DNA from: Sepiola atlantica
Taxonomy: Eukaryota > Mollusca > Cephalopoda > Sepiida > Sepiolidae
DNA length: 64,000 nucleotides
Direction of reading: 5' to 3'
Assembly: GCA_963556195.1 (NCBI GenBank)
Contig: OY744533.1
Location: forward strand, 43,488,366-43,552,365
Shown here in pieces: positions 33,037 to 45,059 of this stretch. The notes below the pieces were generated by a model that was not told the DNA's origin, did no database searches, and saw nothing but the letters and a program-made list of their open reading frames with translations. How positions within the stretch are numbered: the stretch's first letter is position 1; every line of letters starts with the position of its first letter. A program made the position numbers and the translations under genes.

Positions 33037-33639
33037 CGAAAAAGACAATTGTACCAGGTTCTAGTTGGTATTATTGTAGATTACGCCCCCCCCCCCCCAA
33101 TGAAATACTTTTTAGGCGATTACGTATGAACATCCATCTCTATCGCTCCTCTATTTATTTCTATCGTTCCTCTATCTAAACTAGAATGTTATTAAGAGGA
33201 CTGCTTTAAAAATCTAATTATTACTCCTCCTCCCCCCCCCCCCCTTGACAGTAGTGCCCCTTTTTTCTTGCCTCCAAATGAGTATAAATCATGTTAGCAA
33301 CAACATTAAGTTTATTGTACTATTAAAATTGTGTAGTATAAATACCGTTTTTTATGTATTTAAAAGGTAAATAAACCACTGGAAACCTTAAATGTTTTTG
33401 TTTTTTTTTGTTTCAGATGCGAATATTACTTAACATTACTTCCCCCCCCCCTTAAAAAATCGTGCTGTTCAAGTTTTGTTGTTTTTGATCAACTCATCGA
33501 TTTTTTTCTACTTGATTACTTTTCCATTAACTAAACAAGGCCATCAAGAGAAAACTACTTAGTAAGTTTTCTCACTAATCTCGATACTTATTACAAAATT
33601 AGTATTTAAAAATATATAACTTGGGGGCATTTATATGCA
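33037..33639. other. Intergenic with poly(C) runs
   Basis: Poly(C) at about 33086-33099, 33229-33244 and 33441-33451. No gene. Confidence 0.5.
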
Positions 33640-33952
33640 ATTGACTTATTTGGATTTCTATTCTCATCTTAGTTGTTATATTCCCAACATTTCGGCCGAT
33701 GTACCCCCCCCCCCCCCCAAAAAAAACCCGATCTTCTTCAAGTGTTTCTTTTCCGAACTTGGGAACGGAATTTTCGGACTGGTCGTAACTGAACCTCCGA
33801 AATTCCGCCCAAGTTCGACTGGAAGGTTCCCAGATTCGAAAAGATGCACCTGAAGAAGGTCGGGGGTTACATCGGCCGACATGTTGATGAGAATAGTTGA
33901 AAGTGAGATCAGAGTAGTAGTCCGAAATACAAATTATCAATCCTTATCTAAA
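33640..33952. repeat. Palindromic family P with long interior
   Basis: Left arm: TTCTATTCTCATCTTAGTTG, CAACATTTCGGCCGATGTA. Right arm: CTGAAGAAGGTCGGGGGTTA, CATCGGCCGACATGTT, and end ACAAATTATCAATCCTTAT. The interior is a further inverted pair (CTTGGGAACGGAATTTTCGG ... CCGAAATTCCGCCCAAG). A poly(C) of 16 interrupts the left arm. Confidence 0.8.
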
Positions 33953-34761
33953 TAAATTACGAAATCAATGATGTACTTTAAAAAAAATGAATAGATTATT
34001 TTTTTTATGTATCTGTACTTTTTTTTTATCTAACATCAAATTTAATTCTTTGGCGATATCGAATTTTCTCTTACACGCCACTATTCCGCATTCATTTTCA
34101 TGGGCCACCATCGAAGATTGCTGATAATCGGTGAAAAATCGAAAAATAAACAAAATAGTGTTAGAAAAACGTCCAAATAAATGTTACCAATCGTGGGAAA
34201 ATGTTCTACCAGGATTTTGTTTAATTTTCGTTTTTTGAGCGATTATCGAAACTCTGTACTTTCAGCCATTATCTTCCATTATTACTGAACAGGTGGACAC
34301 AAGTTTTGTTTTCAACAAAAAAAAATACGCTTTAAAATCATTTAAAACCCAGATAAACTTATCCAGGTTAGAAGAGTAACTTATCTTGCCTTTCGTAGCA
34401 TTTATTTGTTGCCTATTTGTTTTTTAACGCCTTTTTCGTTCTGTTGTCGTTAAAAATGCCTCAAAATGGCACAAATAAAGAACAATTCGATAACGGAATA
34501 TTAGGACCGTTCGGGAGAAGCGGGGCTAGGCCGTGGCCGTCGTTATAACAGGCCTAACGACTGAGTCGAGATTTTCTGGTGGTGTCATTGGTCGTGGTTC
34601 TTAGACCCACGATCAATCAGGACTGGTAGTTAACCGTGCAGTAATGCGCATGCGTGCGTATTTAATCAAGATTCATATACAGCATGGATTATTCAGTCAC
34701 TTGAAAATCATATTTAAATTGTTCTTGCTATATTGACGTTATTCACTACTAAGAACACGGC
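33953..34761. other. Intergenic, no gene recognised
   Basis: A somewhat GC-richer patch at 34500-34630 carries no recognisable frame. Confidence 0.5.
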
Positions 34762-34778
34762 TACTCTCTCAAGGATTA

Positions 34779-35082
34779 GTGTAGTATGGATACTGCACCC
34801 CATACTGGTGTTGTCTTGGACTTCGGGTCTTGATTTACGCCGGTCAATGGGTCTGTCCTGTGCAGTTCTGGGAGGTCCACCTTCCCAGGCTTTGCCTCCT
34901 CTCTTTGGGGAGGAGTAAGTTTATTGCTTACTGCCTGAGGCGCCCCTACCAGGGAATGCCGACGGGGCTGCCCAGGCAATTTTTAAATCCTACTTTCCCG
35001 ACCCGACCTTGGGTTACATCTTACTTGTGGGAGTAAGATAAAAACTGGCTTTGTGCCTAACTCCTGGAGAGGAGTAAATCAA
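34779..35082 (+). mobile_element. U2-headed SINE with perfect 17-bp target duplication
   Basis: The direct repeat TACTCTCTCAAGGATTA occurs at 34762-34778 and again at 35083-35099. This fixes the element at 34779-35082 (304 bp). It starts within the U2 head (GTGTAGTATGGATACTGCACC; the CTGTTCCGAT loop is deleted). It continues GGTCTGTCCTGTGCAGTTCT, TTTGGGGAGGAGTAAGTTTA, GAGGCGCCCCTACC and GACGGGGCTGCCCAGG, and ends AGTAAGATAAAAACTGGC, TTTGTGCCTAACTCCTGGAG. The duplication shows insertion by target-primed reverse transcription using a LINE machinery in trans. It has no A/B box and no coding sequence. Confidence 0.92.
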
Positions 35083-35099
35083 TACTCTCTCAAGGATTA

Positions 35100-35679
35100 T
35101 TCATTTACTTGGAAATCATTGTTACTTTGTTCATTTTTTTTTCAAACGTATTTCCTTTTTTAAGCGAAAGACATTTATTTTTAATCCATCATATTATATT
35201 ACGACGACCGTGATTAAAGTTCGAATTTCAAGTTTTAAAAAAATAAATTAGAATTTTATTTAGAGATAAAAAATACAATTTTAGACTAAGTTTCATTCAA
35301 ATTCCCCCCCCCCCCCAAAAAAAAACATGACTGTTTTAATTTATTACATATATTTACTATTGTATAAAAACTTCATTATGCAAAACACACACACACATTT
35401 TAATTTATTTCAATAAATGTTCTATTAATTAGTTGAATTATTGATTTTGTGTTAGTTTAATGAATTCGTATTTTTTCATATTTATTATAACATTGTAATA
35501 AATTATAGTTTTATGTTCGTTTTATAACATTTTCAATTATAAAAAAAATCACTGTCAATTTTAGAAACTATATTTTATCACAATCTTTTGGCCAAAAATT
35601 ATTAAAAATAAACTTTATTGTTTTTCTTTCAGAAACTATATTTCATTAAATATTTATTAATCTATTTGGTCGTTATTAA
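35100..35679. other. Intergenic, nothing recognised
   Basis: Poly(C) at about 35304-35316. A Helitron-A-like trace TTTCAATAAATGTTCTATT lies at 35406. Confidence 0.45.
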
Positions 35680-36300
35680 TACGGAATTCAGGGCCTTTTT
35701 CATAATATATGAGAAGTATATTTGAAAAGATGTTTTATAGTTAACATCTACAATGTTTTATTTTCATTAAAAAAATACATTTATGCGCTTTTTTAGTACC
35801 CTGTGATATAACTTTAGTAAACGTGTTTTATTTATTTTATTTTTTTTTTGTTTTAAAAAAAAAAAAAAGAAACATCATTTATTTTTTGGGAAATGAGAGC
35901 AACTCATATTCAGTTAAAACTAATTATAATGAATAAAACTCTAAAAAAAAAAGGGATATTCTCATACTAGTCTTTTCATTCGATGTAGACCAGGTTGTCA
36001 TAACAATCAACTCAAACATTAAAAAATAATCCGGAAAGAATTAACTTATTTAAAGAATGAATATTAAATCAGACAAATTATTTTTTAAAGAAAAATTTTC
36101 ATGTTTAAAAATTTTTTTAAATTAGGACAACACCATTTTATTATTAAGTATTAATTTAATGTTTGATTTCTAGCCTACGCAAATTACACGAAATAATACT
36201 AAGATTTCTAATAAAGTAATATTTAGTGATCGTTAATTAATAATCACTGACAATTTCATTAAAATTGGTTGATTTCTTGAATTTTTAAGTGAGGGGAGGA
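35680..36300 (+). repeat. Dispersed repeat C, copy 1
   Basis: Collinear with 38920-39240. Shared blocks are ACGGAATTCAGGGCCTTTTT, AACATCTACAATG, GATATAACTTTAGTAAA and CATTAAAATTGGTTGATTTC followed by TTGAATTT. It contains an extra ~250 bp in the middle. The element type is unknown. Confidence 0.6.
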
Positions 36301-38919
36301 GTCAAAATGCCCATAGTTTGACTGTTCGACAGATCTTGTTTGTTACTTCATAGCCTGACGTAATTTTCCAGTGAACAGGCCTCCTAAAACGACGGCCACG
36401 ACTAGGCTCCTTTCCTTATAGGTTTAAATATTATAAAATAAATAATTTACTGTTTTCAAACCATTTTTATATTTTGCCAGTTTTTTTTTTTGTTTTTTTT
36501 TTAGGAAGGGGGATAGGGTCTCAGTAACCCCAACCCCACCCCCCTGTTCCCAAATATTTGAAAATGTTATGTTTTCCAGCAAATAAAATCGGTGGGGCTA
36601 CGTTCGCACCACAGGTTTCCATCCCTAGAGTTTTAAATAGGAGCTAAACCGAGGTCACCGTTACGCCGCCAACCCCAATGTTTTAAAATACTTATTTTTA
36701 AATAAGTACTATTTACTCAATCAGTAAAAATCGTAAATAAGTTAAAAAAAAACAAAACAAATGACTTATACCAATCGCAGTAGAATATAATTAGGGATTT
36801 ACCAACCTGTATAATTTTAACGTGCTGAAACTTTGTTTTAAAAAATTGTTTCGTTCAAAGTGGTCTTTACGACACATGAGAAAAACATGTCCGCTTGTCG
36901 CTTAACTGTTAGGGGCAAATGTTACAATTTACCCCAAAATAAGAGTGGGAAAAATAACTTGATAATTTAAGTTGGTGTAAATAATTGAATGCAAATTAAT
37001 TTTGTTTTAATTAAATTAAAATCAAACCGTTAAACTAATTGCTGCTCTTAAATTTAATTTATTGTGCTCAAATAAAAAAGGCTAATTTACTTTTTAAAGT
37101 CTTAAAAATCGAAATTTAATTTGGTGATTTAATCGCTAGAACTCACTGCTTTTTAATTTTCTTACACCAACAACATTATTTATTTGTAAATGTTATTAAA
37201 ATAGGCGAAATTGATGTTTAATGATCCTGTTAAAATCAAATTAAAAACTAGTATATATTTTACCCCTTATTCGGGTTAGTTTTGGGGTTCATGAAGGGCA
37301 TTTTTTTTTTTCTCAACAACAAAAAAACAAACGAACAAAAAACAAAATTTGGTGCTTATCCAGATTAAGGGAGACATTCGAAGAAAAAACTGAGGAATAT
37401 GTTTGATAGGTACGTGCAAAAATGGCCGTGTTTTGTACAGACCATGATTATTAAAAAGCGCTTATCATTCATTTTTTTAATTAGTTTTCGTGTAAACTTT
37501 GTGTTTGACAGATAAAAGCCTAAACTTAATCTCTAAAAGGAAAAAATGTATATTTACGTGTGAAAAGAAAATTATAATTAAAAATGTTATCACGACGGCT
37601 AAATTCAGGGAATTTTGAACTTTGAAGAAATTCCTTGTAAAAATCCCTTGAAAGATAAATATAAGTTTTCTGGGACTATTTCAAAGATAATTATTAAATT
37701 AAAGTCATAAGATACTGAATTACGTTTTACTAAAAATTAGCAAAATTATCCCCTTAAAAAAAATCATAGCTAAGTTAAATCCTGCATCAAGTCAATCGGT
37801 AAACGACTTTGTTTACCGATTGACTATCGCTATGCAAAATATATGGAAGATAAAAATGTAGTAATTTATAAGTTTTAACTTTATATATAAAAATGGTTTT
37901 GTGATAGTTTATAGAAATTGAGAAATTATTATTCATTAATCTCTTTATTCTTTTTAAGGTTATAAAGAAATTGAATTAATTTAAGTACCCTTATTTTGTT
38001 GTAATAATAATTCAATTAAAATATTTGTGAATGGACGCAATTAAGATTTTATTTATTTCTATCTAAAAAGATTCATATTTAACTTGGTATTAGTTTTTAA
38101 TTCAATAATACTCTGAAATTATTGATGACGTTTGTTTACCAATGTCAATGTTTTTCCTTAGAATTTGAAATAAAACCTTTTTAAAATGTTAAAAATTATT
38201 TTTACATTACGAACTGCGTCAATTTTATCAATTTGTTTTACATAATGATTAAAAACTTTAGTTACTCGATTTATTCTTAACATGTCGTAACGATAAATTA
38301 CGTCAATAATTCTTTAAAATAAAGCTAAACGTGTACTTTTATTTAAAGTGTAAATAAAGTCAATGACTACACTGAAAATTTATTCATTGAAAAAAAAGTT
38401 AAAACAATTATTTATTAATAGAATTCAATTTTGAAAGAAAATGCCAAACTTACGTTTTATTTTTCCAAATAACTGACGATGAATTGTGAAATTAACGAAA
38501 CTGTTGAATCTCTAAAAAGAAATTTTTGTGGAGGAAGTGAGTCATGGTTGGTGAGCTAATCCCGCCTGTTTATTACAGAACGGGGCTACCATACCTCTCC
38601 AAGGCAATCGTTAGTAGAAATTATCCAATTTTTTAAATTCTTTTTTTCATTATGATCCTGATTCTCAAATTTTTCAATTTTTTGTTTATTTTCAAGATTA
38701 TAAAAAAAATTTCTTACGCTGATGATGACACGTTCATGTATGAAAGAGAAATATAATTACATCGCATTTTATATTTTCCAAGAAACTCTAATCATAAAAA
38801 TCACATGAAATATTTTTGCAATTATATTATTTTTTTAATGAAAATATTGATTAGACAATGCTTTATTCAATGATAACATTGCCAATTCAAGAAATTAATT
38901 TTTCTTCGAGTTATAGTGA
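36301..38919. other. Intergenic between repeat C copies
   Basis: AT-rich, no gene. Contains a perfect 15-bp-stem hairpin at 37790-37825. I looked for retroviral-like coding frames between the two direct repeats and saw none. Confidence 0.5.
37790..37825. repeat. Perfect 15-bp hairpin, 6-nt loop
   Basis: AGTCAATCGGTAAAC, loop GACTTT, GTTTACCGATTGACT. No T-run follows it directly. Confidence 0.9.
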
Positions 38920-39240
38920 TTTTATTAACACGGAATTTAGGGGCCTTTTTCGTAGTATATACGAAATAATTTTTAAACAAATTTAATTTTAAACATCTAC
39001 AGTGCTTTTTCATAAATGTGTTTTTTTTATTCATAAATTTTTTTTATTAATACATAAAAATATAACTGTAGTAAAGGTTTATTTTGTTTTTAAAAAATAA
39101 TACATTTTCGCTAAGATTTAAAGCAAAATAATGGTTTCATTATATTACGTAGTCGTTGATTAATAAATACTGAACATTTCATTAAAATTGGTTGATTTCC
39201 TGAATTTAGGTGAATTTTAAGGTGAAGGGAATGTTAATGT
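38920..39240 (+). repeat. Dispersed repeat C, copy 2
   Basis: Shorter copy of the unit at 35680-36300. It has ACGGAATTTAGGGGCCTTTT, AACATCTACAGTG, ATATAACTGTAGTAAAG and ATTTCATTAAAATTGGTTGA in the same order and orientation. Confidence 0.6.
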
Positions 39241-39386
39241 TTTTACATTTTGGAAATCGGCCATTGATTTTGCATGTACCGACTACTGTTTGATGTACGT
39301 ACCTGTCAAGTACGAAAAATGACGTAAATTAATCTAGTTTTGGCGAATGGGCATAACGGGTAGGAACGCTGGCTTCCGGTGGAAAA

Positions 39387-40159
39387 GGGTTGAAGAAAGT
39401 GTCTACGGATGCCTGAAAGTGATATAACAATTTATTTTTTTTTCATATTAATTTCAGACTTTTCTTTTTTTCATATTAATTTCAGACTTTTCTTTTTTTC
39501 ATATTAATTTCAGACTTTTCTTTTTTTCATATTAATTTCAGACTTTTCTTTTTTTCATATTAATTTCAGACTTTTCTTTTTTTCATATTAATTTCAGACT
39601 TTTCTTTTTTTCATATTAATTTCAGACTTTTCTTTTTTTCATATTAATTTCAGACTTTTCTTTCATCATAATCTAATAATTAACATAATACAGACTATTT
39701 GAAAAATAATTTATTTGTTTTTTTTATTGTTTTCAAAACATTTTTTTTTTTTTTTTGTAATAATAGTGAAAACCTTTTTTCTTGGAAATGGAGTAACTTC
39801 CGGAATCAAACTTTTTTCTTAGAAATGGAAATGCCCTAAACCACACCCCTAACCGTAAACCTAACCCTCCCAAAAAACATTTTCACTAAATATTAAAAAA
39901 AAACATTGAATAAAAAAAAAAATTTTAAATCACATTCCGTTGCTCAAAAACATTATTTCTTGAAGAAAAAAAGATTCTATTTTGTTTATTTTTCTTCAAT
40001 GAAAATTTTTTTTAAGTTTTGAAAACAATCAAATAAATTATTTTTCAAATAGTCTGTATTATGTTAATTATTAGAATATGATGAAAGAAAAATCTGAAAT
40101 TAATATGAATAAAAAAAATTGTATCACTTTCAGGCATCCGTAGACACTTTCTTCAACCC
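39387..40159. repeat. Foldback element with one-sided minisatellite
   Basis: GGGTTGAAGAAAGTGTCTAC and GGATGCCTGAAAGTGATA at 39387-39422 are mirrored at 40126-40159. TAATTAACATAATACAGACT and ATTTGAAAAATAATTTATTT (39676-39717) are mirrored at 40031-40075. The left arm contains eight copies of a 28-bp unit where the right arm has one. The centre (about 39770-39990) is unrelated, with a CCTAACC-rich patch. Confidence 0.9.
39441..39662 (+). repeat. 28-bp tandem repeat, ~8 units
   Basis: The unit core CATATTAATTTCAGAC is followed by TTTTCTTTTTTT. Successive copies are identical or nearly so, indicating recent expansion. It lies entirely in the left arm of the foldback 39387-40159. Confidence 0.95.
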
Positions 40160-40918
40160 ATTATATTTTTGTTAGGGCAACCTAACGAAATAGAAGAGGG
40201 TTATTTCCCTTAAATCAAAAGTAAGTTATCGCCCTTGGATAAAAGAAGTCGTCTGCCTGTGAAAAAAGTAAACAACGGTTCACGATCAAACAAGCATCTT
40301 GCGTTCAGCCGTTTTGTACATTTCAATTTAATCGGTGTGTTTGTTAAATAAATCTGTTAACGGTTCTACTTCGTACTTCCTTCATTTTTTAAAATTGTAT
40401 TTGAACCGATAATGTATAAACATCCAGACGTAACAATTTTTCCTGTAATTTATGGAAATTAGAATGCCAGGCATGCCTACCAGTAATAATATTTCTTGGA
40501 TGACATAAAAATGTAATATTTAAAAAGAAAATCAGCCTGAATAATGTATTTTTATAATATTTATTTTATTTTATAATTTGGTTTTCCTTAATGATATTTT
40601 TATTTTGCTTAATAATATTTCAAAGAAGGGAGGAGAATCACTTCTCTCACACTCAGAAGTCACTCATTAGAACCAGATTTTATTTAATAAGAGACATTTT
40701 TTTGTATGCACCAGTTCTTGAGTTTTCTGTCAGACTTGTTTTGATTAGCTAATCGACATTTATTTGGCCAATCACTGTTCAAAAAAAAAAAAAAGAAGAA
40801 ATAAACACTGAACATTTCGGTTTCTTCAACAAGTCAAACATTTTAATCTTTTAATAGTTTTTATTTTTATTTTGTGATAACTCTATTTTGTTATCCATGC
40901 TGTCTGGTGGTCCTGCTA
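40160..40918. other. Intergenic, nothing recognised
   Basis: AT-rich. No frame, RNA gene or repeat match. Confidence 0.5.
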
Positions 40919-41520
40919 GATAATAAAATTAATTCACCTATTAGAACAGTTCTACATCACTTATGAAGATTAAAATCAAGATAGAAACAGCTCGTGCTTC
41001 TAAAGCTAATGTCTGGAATACGTTTTCAAATTTTTATCAAAATCTATTGAATGGTTTTGATTCTAGAAAAATGTCTAACATTAGGGACTTAAGATCCTCC
41101 AAAGAAATTGAAATTCAGGGAATCTTGCTTAATTGTTGTCTAATTAAAATGTCATCCAAATCAAAAAAATATGAATTTTCAAATGGAGGTCGTGCCCCTT
41201 AAACACTCAAAATTTTCAAATGGAGGTCGTGCCCCTTAAACACTCAAAATTTTCAAATGGAGGTCGTGCCCCTTAAACACTCAAAATACAGCTTCTCCTA
41301 CTCATAGCTATCCTTAATAATTTTGATGAAAATCTATTCAGTGATTTGTATCCTCCAAAAAATGTCCCAAATTTGCATTTTGATTACACATACACACAAG
41401 TGGTTTTAAAGTCTTCCGAACAAAAAAATAAATTCAGGGAATACTGTTTAATTGGTGTTTAATACTTATGGTTCAAATTTCATGCAAATCAGAAATTGTT
41501 TTTTATTTTTTTATGGAAAT
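40919..41520 (+). repeat. Dispersed repeat E, copy 2
   Basis: Collinear with 5930-6500. Its GAATTTTCAAATGGA block is triplicated at 41175-41285. The 79-codon frame at 40963-41202 is a by-product. Confidence 0.6.
41175..41285 (+). repeat. Perfect 37-bp x 3 tandem repeat
   Basis: Three identical 37-bp units begin at 41175, 41212 and 41249 (ATTTTCAAATGGAGGTCGTG, then CCCCTTAAACACTCAAA). The lack of differences implies recent duplication. Confidence 0.97.
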
Positions 41521-41589
41521 CACTCCAGACAAGGCATGAAGTCACTTGATGTAAGGAGCTAACAAGAACAAATACGATTATAGGAAAGA

Positions 41590-42870
41590 CAGGAGATGCC
41601 TATTGGCCTTAATCTTGAAAAGACCGCGGTTATAGGTAGGAGGAAAACAGTCAACAGGAAGAGAGTTCCACAAGCCTGCAGTTCTTAGAAAGAAGCTACT
41701 GGAGTAGGATCTGTATTACAATAAAGTATCAAAACAGTGAATTGATGGAGACCACTAGACCAACAAGTCAAACAAGCTGGAACAAAAGAAGCAGGGAATA
41801 GATCACATAATTCTGAAGAACACATACCATAATAATATTTATTGAAAAGACAGACTAGCAACATCACGTCTGAGAGAGAGGGTGCAGAGAAGAAGGGTAG
41901 GGCCAATCAAGTTACAGACACGTTTCTCACCTTATCAAGAACCCTTAAATGGGACAGAGATTCACTAGCCCAAATATGACGACAGTACTCCATACATGGT
42001 CTGATAGTAGATTTGTAGAGATAGTGAATAGTCTCGGGTGTGAGAAAGTGTTTGAAGCGATAGATAGAACCGACTTTACGAGAAGCAGAAAGAGCAATAG
42101 ATCTAATGTATGAACTCAAAGATTTGATGAGAGAGAAAGACCAAGAAGTTTTAGAGTCGATTTCTCAAGAGGAGAGCCATCCATGAGAATCTCAGAGAAA
42201 AGGGGCACGCCTACGATTGAAAGACACAAGCTGAGTCTTAACTGGATTAAATGAAACAAGTCATTTTGTACTCCAATCCACAACTGAACCCAGGTCAACT
42301 TCTAGATCAGCTGCATATTTTAACTGATCCGAAGGAGATGGGCGAGAAGCAACCCCAGAATAGAAAGTGATATCATCAGTATAGATGTTAATTCTCTGAA
42401 CAATATTCTCTATTCAAGAAGAAACCGTGTTGGACCTAGAATAGAACTCTGAGGAACACCAGCATTGATTGGAAAAGAAAATGAAGAGACACTGTCCAAA
42501 GTTACTCGCAAGCTTCGATCAGAAAGAAAAGACCTAATAATGTCAAGAACCTCAATACCATAAACCTGAAGTTTGTGTAGTAGACCAGAATGCCACACTC
42601 TGTCAAACGCCTTTGAAATATCAAGCACAATGGCGTTTCCCTCTCCTGAATTATCCATAAACCAACAGATCCACTCAGTTAAAACAGTTGAAAGATCAGC
42701 AGTTGAACGAAAACCACGAAAGCCATACTGAACATTACTAAAGAGGCCAAGACTTTCCAAAAAATGAACAAGCTTGTCATTGACCAACCTTTCAAAAACC
42801 TTGCTAATAACGGAGAGGAGACTAACAGGACGATGAATTTTCAACTGGGAAGAGGGGGGGGGGGATTGAT
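41590..42870 (-). pseudogene. Jockey-like LINE reverse transcriptase, 5'-truncated
   Basis: Minus-strand blocks in order are RPVSLLSVISKVFERLVND (42840-42780), YGFRGFRSTADL, VLDISKAFDRVWHSGLLHKL (motif A, about 42640-42570), FPINAGVPQSSILGPT (motif B with GVPQ-SSILGP, 42470-42420), IYTDDITFYSG (motif C, YTDD for YADD, about 42385-42355), ILMDGSPLEKSTLKLLGL, and IRSIALSASRKVGSIYRFKH. PCMEYCRHIWA and a C-terminal LRTAGLWNSLPVDCF end with a stop near 41610. These are hallmarks of Jockey-type ORF2. It is broken by several frameshifts, and the endonuclease part is missing upstream of a poly(G/C) tract at 42853. Confidence 0.88.
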
Positions 42871-43380
42871 TGGCTTTTTATGATCCTCATAACCATCAAA
42901 ATCTATGAAAACCCCAGATTAAAACATCCCCAGTAACCTGCTGATTACAAATGTCATTGGTTTGTTAGATAAACCTCTGAAAACTGATGCATGGTCATTG
43001 CATCATTCAAGCTTATGGTAAAACAATTTCCTTACGGAACCGGTCCTAACCTTTTTAGGAGTTTAAAAATGTATTTAATTTGTACGCCATTTTTAAGACA
43101 GTGGGCAAAGGTGTAAAAATTTAAAATGTGATCCGGGTTGTAAATATTTACATCTTTGCACATTCCATGTTAAAAAACAACGCACAAATAGAATTAAATT
43201 AAAGATCCCATGAAAGAAAGAAAAAAGCATGAGTAATTATAAAATTAATTTTTTTGTTAAAAGAATTCAATTTGAGAAGAACTATTTTCATTTGTGTGCC
43301 ATTTTGAACATAGAGAAATTTAATCTATATTTAAATTCTTATTGTTGTAGACTGACATTTGACTTATTGTAGAAGAATGA

Positions 43381-43418
<38 letters not shown>

Positions 43419-44145
43419 CAGTGCGACCAGAATAGGAATTTGATATGTTGTGATCTATTTCAATTGAATAGACAGCACTCCAAATGTTTCTACAAGAGAA
43501 AACAGTCGCAAAATGTTTTGCGGAATGAAAGGCAAACTCCTGTATATTTGGTAAAAATTACAGAATTTGCACAGATTATCAAAATTGTTTCTGGGAGTTT
43601 TTTTTTTTCTTCAGTATTTTCAAACTTTGTTGAACATAGTGAACTTGTTTTCTGATTGTATTCTACAATTTTCTATGAATTGATTAGTATAAACAAACTG
43701 ATTCAGTATTTGTGCAGTGCTTAAAATAAATCCAATGACAAGGCCCAAATATCTTTGGGGAGTGTGCAGTCACACCTTTATTATCCTTACTCCCATGTCC
43801 ACTCTGACCCAGACTGGTGCTATCTGTCAGCACCCCATCTATGTGTTAAATGAAATTACAGGCATTTACAAAACATATTCCTAGTATCAAACTAATTAAG
43901 CTACAAACTATTTGTATGCAAAACATTTACGGCATTAATTCACATGTGAAGAACTTGAAGCATAACAACTTTTACTAAATTCAGCAATCTATAAACTCTG
44001 TAGATCTTGTTTGCTTGTTTCCGTGCACACTCGATTATGTCACAGATGACGTCAGCCACAAAGACAAATTGAATAAATCAGCCTGGACAAGGAAATAGTT
44101 AAAGTGTATGTGACATTGTTCTTTTAAAATTTCTCTCTATCACCT
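42871..44145. other. Intergenic, with (TA)n
   Basis: (TA)n at about 43386-43417. The first ~120 bp may still belong to the Jockey-like LINE. The rest carries no recognised gene. Confidence 0.5.
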
Positions 44146-44229
44146 CTTTCTCCCCTCCCCCTCCTTCCTTCCCCCCTCCCCTCTCCTTCCCCCCTCCTCC
44201 TTTCTTCCCCCTCCTTTCTCCCCCCCCCT
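44131..44229. repeat. C/T low-complexity tract
   Basis: About 100 bases almost only of C and T (CCCCTCCCCCTCCTTCC and similar). It gives a Gly/Glu/Arg frame on the minus strand that is not a gene. Confidence 0.95.
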
Positions 44230-44248
44230 ACGAATACTGAATTACATC

Positions 44249-44445
44249 CCTTTTTTTTTTTAAGATGGCAGCCATTTGAAAATAATTCCAACCCAGAAAG
44301 GAAGGAATTAATCAAATTACATTTCATTCTTAACATGCCACGATCCACAAGAAAAACTGACAAACCCGAATCAAATATTGATTTTGTAAGAAGAAAGCTA
44401 TCGATGACAAAGAAACAATAAAGAGATTTACTTTACTTTATGTTA
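44249..44445 (+). repeat. Dispersed repeat D, copy 1
   Basis: GCCATTTGAAAATAATTC, GGAAGGAATTAA, AAGAAGAAAGCTATCGATGA and CAAAGAAAC.ATAAAGAGA recur in order at 62975-63190. A poly(T) stands at the left of both copies. Confidence 0.75.
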
Positions 44446-45059
44446 GATGTAGGTTCCAAGCTATAGACCCTGACTACAGACTTGTCAGACTTGTTATATA
44501 GGCATTGCCTTGTATTTGTGACAGTTCTTCAAAATATAATTCATAAAAAATAAACAAATTGTAACATTTTCATGTTTATTTTATATACCTATTGTTGATT
44601 TGTGATCTCTGCCCTTGAAATGTATCACTTTGAGTATATATCGATGCATAAAAATATATCTATAAATAATGTGTATATCTGTCAGACTTTCACATTAGTT
44701 GACAGCAGCCTAATGTAAATATTTATAATTTTTTATTTTTTCTAAAGATTGAAGCGTTTCACAACTGCTTCAATGTGATATTATCTAATATATAAAATTA
44801 TCTATTGGATTCTCAACTTCTGTCATTGATAGCTTAAAAGCTAAAAACATCTATATCTTATTCTGATTCATCAGTTTGTCTTGCTGGTCAATGTAGCATG
44901 GTAAGAACAGAAAAATTTCTATTTACTATAGTTCTTTCAAAAAGGTTCTTTATCCAGCTCGGATTTCTTTTTTTTTAGGGGGGGGGGGGGGGGGCATTTT
45001 TAAAAACAAGGGAGTAAACTCTTAACTGCTTTAGACATAATTATTTCCCTTGGTTTGTA
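44446..45059. other. Intergenic, nothing recognised
   Basis: G18 run at about 44980-44997 after poly(T). No gene. Confidence 0.5.

Noticed and set aside
38717..38750. Further hammerhead (CTGATGATGACACG ... GAAA)
   Set aside because: Stem II cannot form adjacent to the core and no NUH triplet with stems I/III is visible.
35680..39240. LTR retrotransposon
   Set aside because: Direct repeats are unequal, lack TG...CA ends and target duplication, and no gag/pol frames lie between them.
39441..39662. CRISPR array
   Set aside because: 28-bp units are contiguous without unique spacers, and the DNA is eukaryotic.
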